Source of the DNA: Brucella pseudintermedia
GTDB taxonomy: Bacteria > Pseudomonadota > Alphaproteobacteria > Rhizobiales > Rhizobiaceae
Strand: one strand, 5' to 3'
Length of the DNA: 64,000 nucleotides
NCBI RefSeq assembly: GCF_042697365.1
Contig: NZ_CP137605.1
A model generated the notes under the pieces. That model saw only the letters and a program-made list of their open reading frames with translations, was not told the DNA's origin and ran no database searches. The translations under genes were made by a program, and so were the position numbers. Shown piece by piece: positions 16,702 to 24,737 of the stretch. Every line of letters begins with the position of its first letter. Within the stretch, counting starts at the first letter, position 1.

Positions 16702-18312
16702 ATGACAGGAATTACACGTCGCCGCTTGTTGGCTCTGGCGGCTGGGGCGGCCTTTGTTACTGCCGTTCGCCCGTTTGACAGCTTTGCGCAAGATGGCCAT
16801 CAGCATTTGGGTCACGGTGCGGGGGCCGCCTCCAACGCGCCTGCCGGACGGCTTTTACCTTTGCCGCCGCTGGTTGAGCCAGATGCGTCGGGTGTCGTCA
16901 AACTCAAGGTGCAGAAAGGGCGTCACAGTTTTGAAAAAGGAAGCGAAGCGGCATCTGCCGGCATCAACGGCGCCTATCTCGGTCCGCTCGTGCGCTTGAA
17001 GAATGGGGAAACGGTCACCCTTTCCGTAGAAAACGGCATGGATGAAGAGACCACACTTCATTGGCATGGGCTTTTCGTTCCATCCATGCTCGACGGCGGA
17101 CCTCATAATGTGATTGCGCCGGGCGCGGTGTGGAGGCCGAAAATCACGGTGGATCAGCCGGCATCTTTCAATTGGTTCCATCCACATCTGCATGGAAACA
17201 CCGCCCGTCAGGCACATATGGGTATTGCCGGTCTCATGATCGTGACCGACGGCAAAGATGCGGCACGCGGGCTACCCGAAGATTATGGTGTAGATGATAT
17301 TCCGCTGGTGCTGCAAGATCGTCGGGTGATTGAAGGCGACAAGGTTTATCAGCCTGACATCATGGACCTGATGCATGGCTTCCGTGGCGACAAGCTCATC
17401 GTAAATGGCGTCGTTTCACCGGTGGCAAGTGTTCCCGCCTCCATCGTTCGCTTGCGTATCCTGAACGGGGCCAATGCGCGAAACTTTCATGTTCGTCTGG
17501 GTGACAAGCGACCTTTGCTTGTCATTGCGTCGGACGGCGGTTTCATCGAAAAGCCTGAGGCGGTCGAAAGACTGTCCATCAGCCCCGGTGAACGCTACGA
17601 AGTCCTGGTAGATTTTTCCAAAGACAAAGCGGTCGATTTGCTGACCTATGACAGCGACAGCGGCGGTGACGACCTGCATTTGATGCGATTTGTGGTGGAC
17701 AATACTGTGCAAGCGAAAATCAGGACGCTTCCAGATCGCCTTGATGGCCCCGATTCCGCGAATGAGAAACTTTCCGTAAAACACCGCTCTTTCTTCTTTG
17801 ACGAGCGAATGGCGGAAAATATGAAGCTGATGATGGCGAAACCGTCAGCCGACCCTCATGCCGGGCATAATATGGGTAACATGGACATGGGCTCGATGCA
17901 GTCTGGTGCTATGGATCATGATATGCACGGAGGCAGAAGTTCTGCCGATACAGGGCCAGTGCTTGAAGCTTTGACATCAGGCGTAAAGATGGCAATCGCA
18001 GGCAGACCATTCAATATGGATCGTATCGATGTCGAAGCCAAGCTTGACTCCTGGGAAATATGGGAGCTCACAACGAAGGAGATGCCGCATCCATTCCATA
18101 TTCATGGGGCGTCGTTTCGCATTCTTTCTCTGAATGGCAAAGCGCCGCCAGCGCATCAATCGGGATGGAAAGATACTGCCTTGATCGACGGCAAGGCCCA
18201 GATACTCGTTCATTTCGACCGCGAAGCACCCAAAGGCCATCCATTCATGTTTCATTGCCACGTGCTGGAACACGAAGATGTGGGCATGATGGCTCAGTTC
18301 ATAACAGTATAG
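16702..18312 (+). CDS. Tat-exported multicopper oxidase (CueO/CopA-like)
   Basis: 536 aa. Starts with a twin-arginine signal (ITRRRLLALAAGAAF). Copper ligands are all visible: HWHG, HPHLHG, HPFHIHG and the C-terminal HCHVLEHEDVGMM that carries the type 1 Cys/His/Met. A Met/His-rich insert near residue 395 (HNMGNMDMGSMQSGAMDHDM) is like those that feed Cu(I) to CueO. Expected to oxidise Cu(I) and/or phenolic substrates in the periplasm. It lies between a metal-ligand-rich secreted protein and sodC. An ATG-less extension to 16666 was rejected in favour of the Tat start. Confidence 0.92.
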   Translation: MTGITRRRLLALAAGAAFVTAVRPFDSFAQDGHQHLGHGAGAASNAPAGRLLPLPPLVEPDASGVVKLKVQKGRHSFEKGSEAASAGINGAYLGPLVRLKNGETVTLSVENGMDEETTLHWHGLFVPSMLDGGPHNVIAPGAVWRPKITVDQPASFNWFHPHLHGNTARQAHMGIAGLMIVTDGKDAARGLPEDYGVDDIPLVLQDRRVIEGDKVYQPDIMDLMHGFRGDKLIVNGVVSPVASVPASIVRLRILNGANARNFHVRLGDKRPLLVIASDGGFIEKPEAVERLSISPGERYEVLVDFSKDKAVDLLTYDSDSGGDDLHLMRFVVDNTVQAKIRTLPDRLDGPDSANEKLSVKHRSFFFDERMAENMKLMMAKPSADPHAGHNMGNMDMGSMQSGAMDHDMHGGRSSADTGPVLEALTSGVKMAIAGRPFNMDRIDVEAKLDSWEIWELTTKEMPHPFHIHGASFRILSLNGKAPPAHQSGWKDTALIDGKAQILVHFDREAPKGHPFMFHCHVLEHEDVGMMAQFITV

Positions 18313-18319
18313 CCGCGTC

Positions 18320-18351
18320 TGGCCGCGTGGCAGGTGTTTGTCCCGCGGCCA
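18320..18351 (+). other. hairpin between the multicopper oxidase gene and sodC
   Basis: Perfect 8-base arms TGGCCGCG / CGCGGCCA with a 16-base loop, eight bases after the oxidase stop and 78 before sodC. No T-run follows directly (one appears about ten bases on), so it could be a weak terminator or an RNA stabiliser that sets the oxidase:SodC ratio. Confidence 0.45.
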
Positions 18352-18428
18352 CTCCGGCACTTTTTGTCGAACAATTTCGGGCGGCGTGCGTTGTTCTTTG
18401 ATCACGAATGATCGATCAGGAGGAAACG

Positions 18429-18950
18429 ATGCAGCCGTTATTGATTGCTTCAGCAATGATGCTTCTGACAGTTCCCGCCATTGCCGCGGATGTGAATATC
18501 AAACTCTATGAGGCGCTGCCGACTGGCCAGGGAAAGGAACTTGGTTCCGTCACGATTTCGCAGACTGCTGACGGATTGCTGTTCAAGCCCGATCTTAGAG
18601 GCATTCCTGCAGGTGAGCACGGCTTTCATGTGCATGAGAAAGGAAGCTGCGCACCGGCTGAACAGGATGGAAAAACTGTTCCCGCGCAAGCTGCCGGTGG
18701 ACATTACGACCCCTCGCATTCCAAACATCACATGGGGCCGGAAGGCGAGGGACATCTTGGTGACTTGCCTCTGCTTAAAGCGGACGCACAGGGTAATGTG
18801 ACGCAAAGCGTAACCGCGCCGCGTCTCAAATCGCTGGACGAAATCAAGGGCAGAGCGTTGATGGTCCACGTCGGAGGGGACAATTACTCCGATAAGCCCA
18901 AACCGCTTGGGGGTGGCGGCGCGCGTTTCGCCTGCGGTGTCATCCAATAA
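18429..18950 (+). CDS. sodC: periplasmic Cu/Zn superoxide dismutase SodC
   Basis: 173 aa, the length of Brucella SodC. Signal peptide MQPLLIASAMMLLTVPAIAA, then the copper-zinc fold with metal-binding GEHGFHVHEKGSC and AAGGHYDPSHSKHHMGP, and a C-terminal LGGGGARFACGVIQ containing the structural cysteine. It dismutates extracytoplasmic superoxide. ATG 18429 follows AGGAGGA; the seven-residue upstream extension is not needed. It probably shares transcripts with the multicopper oxidase. Confidence 0.96.
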   Translation: MQPLLIASAMMLLTVPAIAADVNIKLYEALPTGQGKELGSVTISQTADGLLFKPDLRGIPAGEHGFHVHEKGSCAPAEQDGKTVPAQAAGGHYDPSHSKHHMGPEGEGHLGDLPLLKADAQGNVTQSVTAPRLKSLDEIKGRALMVHVGGDNYSDKPKPLGGGGARFACGVIQ

Positions 18951-18962
18951 TCGGGGTCGAGA

Positions 18963-20291
18963 TTATCCCCAGTTTTCGATGTGAATTTTGGAACCATCGG
19001 AAAAACGGGATATGTGAAATGCCGAAGGATCGACAACCGGCGTTTCACCCGTAACCATATCGGCCACGAGCTTGCCAGCGCCCGGGCCGATACCGAAGCC
19101 ATGTCCTGAAAAACCTGTTGCTACGATCAGCCCTGCAACATCTGGGAGTGGCGAGATGACCGGGATGACGTCCGGCATCGTATCGATGAGTCCGGCCCAT
19201 TCCTGCGCTATCGTCGCCGAGGCGAAAGTCGGGATTGCCTGCTTGAGCTTCTTTAATACCTGAGCGTTGGCAGCCTTGTGTGGAGCAGGGTCGAGTGTAC
19301 GGATTTTCTCGAAAATCGAGACCTGATCCGCTGGCCGGAGCTTCCACTGGAATGCTTCCTCAAAGAAGCGTTCACCAAACCGAAAGCGCAACGACCGCCA
19401 TTCAGTCGAAAGCGAAGGTATGAAATCGCGGAAGAACCGGAAACTGTCAGGCACGATATCAGCGATAGATCCACCGAGGCTTGCAACCGTATAGCCGCCA
19501 TCGAGCCTTCTGCGCAGGGCAAAGTCCGAAAACGCAATTGCAGGTTCGACGCCGGCATCAATGGGAGCCGTACGGAATACGGAAGAACGCACTTTCAACT
19601 GCGGCAGGTGGGCGCTGAAACTCGAAACGATAAGTCTCGACCAGGCTCCGCCCGCGACAACAACTGCCTCGCAACGCAGACGACCCTTTTCGGTAAGCAC
19701 AGCTGTAACCCGACCATTGGTCGTCTCGATACCGCGTGCGGCACAGTTTTGCAGAATGACGGCACCGTGTTCTTGTGCTTTTGCCGCAAAAGCTGGAACC
19801 GCCTTTTGTGGCTCCGCCCGTCCGTCGAGCGGCGTAATCATACCGCCTGCGAGCCGACGATTGATGCCAGGTGCCAGTGCTCCGACTTGATTGGCGTTGA
19901 GAAGTTCCGTTTCAATGCCATGTTCTCGAGCTATCTTGATCCACTCCGCATAAAGAGCCATTTGCTCTTCTTTTTCAGCAGCATAGGCAATTCCGGTCAC
20001 ACGGAAACCGGTTTCGCGCCCCGTCCGCTCGTTCATGCCTTCCCATAGTCGCATGCTTTCGACGATGAGGGGCATTTCGCGGCTGTCGCGCCCGGTCCGG
20101 CGACACCATCCCCAATTGCGGCTCGATTGTTCACCCGCGATCTCCCCTTTTTCAAGGAGTGCAACAGGAATGCCGCGTTCGGCCAGAAAAAGGGCTGTTG
20201 AAACACCGATGACGCCGCCGCCGATGATGGCAATTTTGGTTTCTTGCGGCAATCTGTCAGCTGTCGCCACCTTATCTGTGACCGGCCCCAT
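18963..20291 (-). CDS. FAD-dependent amino-acid oxidoreductase, DadA-like
   Basis: 442-aa flavoprotein of the DAO family. N-terminal dinucleotide motif IAIIGGGVIGVSTALFLAERG and C-terminal FAD motif GHGFGIGPGAGKLVADMV are intact. Related enzymes oxidise D-amino acids, glycine derivatives or opines. ATG 20291 has GGAG nine bases upstream; a TTG at 20309 is an alternative. The gene is convergent with sodC and divergent from the ferric-iron ABC operon. Substrate cannot be read from the sequence. Confidence 0.85.
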   Translation of the reverse strand: MGPVTDKVATADRLPQETKIAIIGGGVIGVSTALFLAERGIPVALLEKGEIAGEQSSRNWGWCRRTGRDSREMPLIVESMRLWEGMNERTGRETGFRVTGIAYAAEKEEQMALYAEWIKIAREHGIETELLNANQVGALAPGINRRLAGGMITPLDGRAEPQKAVPAFAAKAQEHGAVILQNCAARGIETTNGRVTAVLTEKGRLRCEAVVVAGGAWSRLIVSSFSAHLPQLKVRSSVFRTAPIDAGVEPAIAFSDFALRRRLDGGYTVASLGGSIADIVPDSFRFFRDFIPSLSTEWRSLRFRFGERFFEEAFQWKLRPADQVSIFEKIRTLDPAPHKAANAQVLKKLKQAIPTFASATIAQEWAGLIDTMPDVIPVISPLPDVAGLIVATGFSGHGFGIGPGAGKLVADMVTGETPVVDPSAFHISRFSDGSKIHIENWG

Positions 20292-20501
20292 TTCGGTATT
20301 CTCCTGCAATGCGATTGGGTGATTTGAGCATATGGAAGGACTGTGAACATGGCTCGCTTTTTGCTCGCTTTCAACCGGCTATCCCGTTCCAGAAATATTT
20401 AGTTGCGATATTCCTGAGATAATACGTCCTGTTTTTGTAGCTTTCTGAAGAATGTGTCTCTATATCGGCTTGAACCGCAATCTGGATACGCGATCTTTCT
20501 T

Positions 20502-21599
20502 ATGGACGCAGTACGCAACCCGAACGATGAAAGACAGGCTTCCGGTCATCCTGGTCCCATGCTGGTCCTGTCAGCTATTACTCGTCAGTTTGGCGCTGTG
20601 CGTGCGCTCAATGATATTTCTCTTGCTGTCGATGTGGGCGAGATAATCTGCCTGGTCGGCCATTCCGGCTGCGGCAAGACTTCCCTGCTGCGCATTATCG
20701 CGGGCATTGATGTTCCAGACAGCGGAACTCTCGCCATGGGTGGCCAGATGCTGGTCGGCCCATCCGTCTTTATCGAGCCTGAAAAACGGAACATTGGTGT
20801 CGTCTTTCAGGACTATGCTTTGTTTCCCCATCTGACCGTCAAGGAGAATGTCCTGTTCGGCCTGCGCAAAATGCCCCGCGACAAAGCGCATGCGCGGACA
20901 AGAGAGCTTCTTGAACTGGTCTCGCTGTCGCACATGGCGGAGCGTTATCCGCACATGCTGTCAGGTGGCGAGCAGCAGCGCGTTGCTCTTATCCGGGCCC
21001 TCGCTCCGAAACCGCAGCTTTTGCTGATGGACGAGCCGTTTTCGAACCTTGACAGAGGCCTGCGCGCCCGGGTTCGCCGCGAGACGGTGGCTTTGTTGAG
21101 GGCGCTCGGCACAACGGCGATAATCGTAACGCATGAAGCGGAAGAGGCGCTGTCGACCGGAGATCGCGTTATACTGATGCGTTCGGGCGAAATAGTTCAG
21201 AATGGCACGGCCCGCGAACTTCACGACCAGCCCGTAAACCGGTATGCAGCGGATTTTTTCTGTGACTTCAATGCGATACCGGGGACAATCCAAGGTAATG
21301 AACTGATAACGCCTTTGGGGACGATTGTCGCAAAGGGTGAGTTTAAGCCGGGTATAGAAGCGTTCGCCTATCTACGTCCGCGCGATTTTACGGTCCTGAT
21401 CAATGGTGAGGCTGGCGAAGCTTCATTGCGTGGCCAAATTGAATCCCGCACGTTCCTCGGTGAGATCGAAGAACTGACCGTGCGGGTAAAAGGTGCAATG
21501 CCGCCTCTGCGCGTACGCACCGAACTGCGGCTTCCGGCATCTTCCACAGACATCGTGTTCCGCCCGCACTGGGACAAGGCGCTGATTTTCCCCAAATGA
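20502..21599 (+). CDS. fbpC: ferric-iron ABC transporter ATPase, FbpC-like
   Basis: 365 aa (331 if translation starts at ATG 20559, which fits the family N-terminus slightly better). Motifs: Walker A GHSGCGKTSLLRI, signature LSGGEQQRVALIRAL, Walker B LLLMDEPFSNLD, switch VTHEAEEAL, plus a TOBE-like tail. It heads a cluster with its binding protein and permease. The 210-base gap to the divergent oxidase gene holds the likely promoter, which I cannot assign precisely. Confidence 0.88.
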   Translation: MDAVRNPNDERQASGHPGPMLVLSAITRQFGAVRALNDISLAVDVGEIICLVGHSGCGKTSLLRIIAGIDVPDSGTLAMGGQMLVGPSVFIEPEKRNIGVVFQDYALFPHLTVKENVLFGLRKMPRDKAHARTRELLELVSLSHMAERYPHMLSGGEQQRVALIRALAPKPQLLLMDEPFSNLDRGLRARVRRETVALLRALGTTAIIVTHEAEEALSTGDRVILMRSGEIVQNGTARELHDQPVNRYAADFFCDFNAIPGTIQGNELITPLGTIVAKGEFKPGIEAFAYLRPRDFTVLINGEAGEASLRGQIESRTFLGEIEELTVRVKGAMPPLRVRTELRLPASSTDIVFRPHWDKALIFPK

Positions 21600-21661
21600 T
21601 CGAAAATATCCGCTGTTGAAAGCGTTGCGGCAATTGACCGTCGTTGTGCCATCGTATAACT

Positions 21662-21676
21662 TGATTGCATAACTCA
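21662..21676. promoter_or_regulatory. candidate iron-responsive operator upstream of fbpA
   Basis: TGA-N9-TCA palindrome (TGATTGCATAACTCA) 35 bases before the fbpA start, matching the core described for RirA-bound operators in rhizobia. The motif is short and could occur by chance; the location in front of an iron-binding-protein gene is what makes it interesting. Confidence 0.35.
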
Positions 21677-21711
21677 TAATTTAATATGAAACAGGTCCAT
21701 CTGGAGGTAAA

Positions 21712-22728
21712 ATGTCCAAGTTTGCGCGTTCTGGCCTTGCTCTCGCCGCAGTCACGTTCTTTGCAGGAGCCGCCTACGCAGATGAAGTGAACATTTACAC
21801 GACGCGCGAACCGGGCCTCATTCAGCCCCTGCTCGATGCTTTCAAATCGTCTACTGGAATCGCCGTCAACACGGTTTTCCTGAAGGATGGTCTGGCAGAA
21901 CGTGTAGCTTCTGAGGGCACCAACTCGCCCGCCGACATTCTTATGACAGTGGACGCGGGTAATCTGGTCGATCTCGTTGACAAGGGGCTTACTCAGCCTG
22001 TCGATTCCAAAGTGCTGAAAGAAGCTGTTCCAGAACAGCTTCGCGACGCCAAGGATAACTGGTTCGCACTTTCTATGCGCGCTCGCGTCGTCTATGCCGC
22101 CAAGGACCTTGAGCTCGACAAGATCAACTATGAGGACCTGTCCGATCCGAAGTGGAAAGGCAAAATCTGCATCCGCGCCGGCCAGCATCCTTATAATACA
22201 GCACTCTTCGCCGACTATATTGCCCATTACGGTCCAGAAAAGACCGAAGAATGGCTGAAGGGGCTCAAAGATAATCTTGCGCGCAAGGCTGCCGGTGGCG
22301 ATCGTGATGGCGCCAAGGATATCGTAGGCGGCATCTGCGATATTGCAGTCGCCAATTCCTATTATGTCGGCCTGATGCGTTCGGGCAAGGGCGGGGACGA
22401 ACAGAAGACCTGGGGTGACGGCATCAAGGTTTTGCTGCCGACATTCAAGAATGGCGGAACGCAGGTCAATATCAGCGGCGCAGCCGTGGCAAAGAACGCA
22501 CCGCACAAGGACGCGGCAGTAAAGCTGCTCGAATATCTGGTGTCCGACGAAGCCCAGCAGATCTACGCCAAGGCCAATTTCGAGTATCCGGTAAAGCCGG
22601 GCGCGCCGCTCGATCCAATCGTGGAATCCTTCGGTGAACTGAAGATCGACAGCGTCCCGCTTTCGGAAATCGTGAGCCATCGCAAGCAGGCAAGCGAACT
22701 GGTCGACAAAGTCGGTTTTGATAACTAA
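21712..22728 (+). CDS. fbpA: ferric-iron ABC transporter substrate-binding protein, FbpA-like
   Basis: 338-aa periplasmic protein. Signal peptide MSKFARSGLALAAVTFFAGA with cleavage near AYA-DE; the mature protein begins DEVNIYTTREPGL as in FbpA/FutA/AfuA iron-binding proteins, and the tyrosine-bearing AVANSYYVGLMRSG is in the Fe-coordinating region. Strong ribosome site (TGGAGG). Downstream a hairpin and a repeat element separate it from the permease. Confidence 0.93.
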   Translation: MSKFARSGLALAAVTFFAGAAYADEVNIYTTREPGLIQPLLDAFKSSTGIAVNTVFLKDGLAERVASEGTNSPADILMTVDAGNLVDLVDKGLTQPVDSKVLKEAVPEQLRDAKDNWFALSMRARVVYAAKDLELDKINYEDLSDPKWKGKICIRAGQHPYNTALFADYIAHYGPEKTEEWLKGLKDNLARKAAGGDRDGAKDIVGGICDIAVANSYYVGLMRSGKGGDEQKTWGDGIKVLLPTFKNGGTQVNISGAAVAKNAPHKDAAVKLLEYLVSDEAQQIYAKANFEYPVKPGAPLDPIVESFGELKIDSVPLSEIVSHRKQASELVDKVGFDN

Positions 22729-22750
22729 AAGCCGATTGAATAAGCAGACT

Positions 22751-22779
22751 AACGCCGGTGCAATCTATGCGCCGGCGTT
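22751..22779 (+). terminator. hairpin after fbpA
   Basis: 8-base arms AACGCCGG / CCGGCGTT with a 13-base loop, 22 bases after the fbpA stop. No T-run follows. Such hairpins between binding-protein and permease genes commonly raise the amount of binding protein. Confidence 0.45.
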
Positions 22780-22783
22780 GCAC

Positions 22784-22889
22784 TAGAGCATTCCGAGCCG
22801 AAAGTGTGAACAGTTTTGCGTTCGGAGATGCGGAGAAACAAATAGATAGAGCGGTTCCAACGATTCCGATGTGAACAGGAAGTGCTCTA
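22784..22889. repeat. rhizobial-type intergenic repeat, copy 1 (inside the fbp operon)
   Basis: Bounded by 7-base inverted termini TAGAGCA / TGCTCTA. The interior GAGCCGAAAGTGTGAACAGT, TTTGCGTTCGG, ATGCGGAGAAACAAA and AGAGCGGTTCC match, in the same order, the reverse complement of the element at 30198-30269. It is a short non-coding element lying between fbpA and its permease. Confidence 0.8.
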
Positions 22890-22900
22890 TAGAGAGATCC

Positions 22901-24580
22901 ATGGAAGCTTTTGCAGCCACGCGGAAACGAGTTTTGCAACCCGCAAGGGCAGGGCGCAGCTGGCTAAGGCTCTCGGCACTGGTCGCAATTCTGGTTTTGC
23001 TGCCGGTTGTTGCCTTGGCCATTGAAGCCATACAAGGATCGGCGGGGCTTTGGGCGCATCTTCTAGCCACCAATCTTCCAACGGCTTTTCTCGAAACTTT
23101 GGTTCTGCTCGCCGGCGTTGGCGTCATCGCTGCCGTTCTTGGAACATCAACAGCATGGTTGGTCACGGCTTATGATTTTCGTGGGCGCGGCGTGCTGGAA
23201 TGGGCGCTTTTGCTTCCCTTGGCTGTGCCGACCTATATTGTCGCTTACGCCTATCTCGATATCCTGCACCCTATCGGCCCGGTGCAAGGTGCAGTACGCT
23301 TCATGCTGGGATATGACAGTCCGCGCCAGTTCCGCTTGCCCGATATTCGGTCGATGACCGGATGTATTATTCTTCTCGGCTTCGTACTCTATCCCTATGT
23401 CTACATCCCGACCCGGGCGATGTTTCTCACCCAGTCTGCCAGCCTTATTGAAGCGGCAAGAACTCTGGGGGTTAGCCGCAGCGGCATTTTCTGGCGCGTT
23501 GCGTTGCCGCTTGCTCGACCGGCTGTGGCGGTCGGGGTCAGTCTGGCCTTAATGGAAACGCTGAATGATGTGGGCGCTGCCGAATTCCTGGGCGTTCGTA
23601 CATTGACGGTCTCGATTTACACCACCTGGATAACGCGTTCGGATTTGCCGGGTGCTGCCCAATTGGCGCTCGCTCTCCTGTTTCTGGTCGTTGCCCTTGT
23701 TTCAATCGAACGCTGGGGGCGCCGCAAGCAGCGCTTTGCTTCCAATATCCGCCATTCGCGTGGTTTCGAGCCATTGAGGGTCAGTAACGGGCGGGGCGCA
23801 TGGTTGTTGTGTCTCTGCTCCCTTCCAGTCATCATTGGGTTCGTTTTTCCGGCATTCTACCTGGTTGTGGAAGCGGTCAAACGCGCCCGTTTTGCCGGTG
23901 TATCGCCGCGATTGGTTGGCGAAGCTTTCAATACCGTCGCGCTCGCGTCCGTAGCGACGGTGTTGGTGCTGATATGCGGAATTTTTGTCGCATATGCTGT
24001 CCGGCTTTTCCCTGGTGGAATTTCGCGCTGGTCTTATCGCTTGTCAACAATGGGATATGCGGCGCCGGGCACGGTGATCGCCATTGGCATTCTGGTAGTA
24101 GCCGGTAGCTTTGATCACCTCTTCAATCTGTTTACATCACATTTTTTCGGTTATTCGGCGGGGCTGGTCCTGATCGGAACTGGTGCTGCGGTCATCTATG
24201 CCTATGTCGTCCGATTTCTGGCTATCTCCGCGGGGGGGATCGATTCCGGGCTTGAGCGCATACCAGTGTCACTGGATCATGCGTCGCGCACACTCGGGCG
24301 TGGCGTTACCCAGACGTTTTATGCAGTTCATCTGCCGCTATCGAGAACAGCCATCGTAGCGGCAGGTCTGCTCGTATTCGTCGACTGCGTGAAAGAACTG
24401 CCCGCAACACTTCTGCTGCGTCCGCTCAACGTCGAAACCTTTGCAACGCATCTTTATGGCGAAGCCGCACGCGGAACTTACGAAGAAGCTTCCCTTGCTG
24501 CCCTCGCCATCGTGGCGGTTGGAATTTTACCCGTGATATTGCTCGCGCGTGTCGGGAGGCGCTTCGGCAAGCGTGTTTAA
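22901..24580 (+). CDS. fbpB: ferric-iron ABC transporter permease, FbpB-like
   Basis: 559-aa inner-membrane protein with two permease domains in tandem; EAA loops are IEAARTLGVSRSGIFWRVALP (first half, here shortened at the ends) and DHASRTLGRGVTQTFYAVHL (second half). About 12 membrane helices. ATG 22901 was preferred to a GTG at 22871 because the latter lies in the repeat element. Completes an FbpA-B-C iron system with the unusual gene order ATPase, binding protein, permease. Confidence 0.9.
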   Translation: MEAFAATRKRVLQPARAGRSWLRLSALVAILVLLPVVALAIEAIQGSAGLWAHLLATNLPTAFLETLVLLAGVGVIAAVLGTSTAWLVTAYDFRGRGVLEWALLLPLAVPTYIVAYAYLDILHPIGPVQGAVRFMLGYDSPRQFRLPDIRSMTGCIILLGFVLYPYVYIPTRAMFLTQSASLIEAARTLGVSRSGIFWRVALPLARPAVAVGVSLALMETLNDVGAAEFLGVRTLTVSIYTTWITRSDLPGAAQLALALLFLVVALVSIERWGRRKQRFASNIRHSRGFEPLRVSNGRGAWLLCLCSLPVIIGFVFPAFYLVVEAVKRARFAGVSPRLVGEAFNTVALASVATVLVLICGIFVAYAVRLFPGGISRWSYRLSTMGYAAPGTVIAIGILVVAGSFDHLFNLFTSHFFGYSAGLVLIGTGAAVIYAYVVRFLAISAGGIDSGLERIPVSLDHASRTLGRGVTQTFYAVHLPLSRTAIVAAGLLVFVDCVKELPATLLLRPLNVETFATHLYGEAARGTYEEASLAALAIVAVGILPVILLARVGRRFGKRV

Positions 24581-24737
24581 TTTCCTGCAATTATCAGCAA
24601 AACCGGATGCAAAATTCCGTAATTCAGAATTGCTTAAATAGTTATCGATAATTTTATTCAGGGCATCAAGCACAGTTTGGATAGTGCTTTGGGTTGCATT
24701 TAACAAGAACTGCACCTTAGGCGGGGCAGGGGGCTGT

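Noticed and set aside
21400..22680. 426-codon antisense frame across fbpA
   Set aside because: Exact opposite of a well-recognised binding-protein gene; the translation has no family features and arises from codon bias of the real gene.
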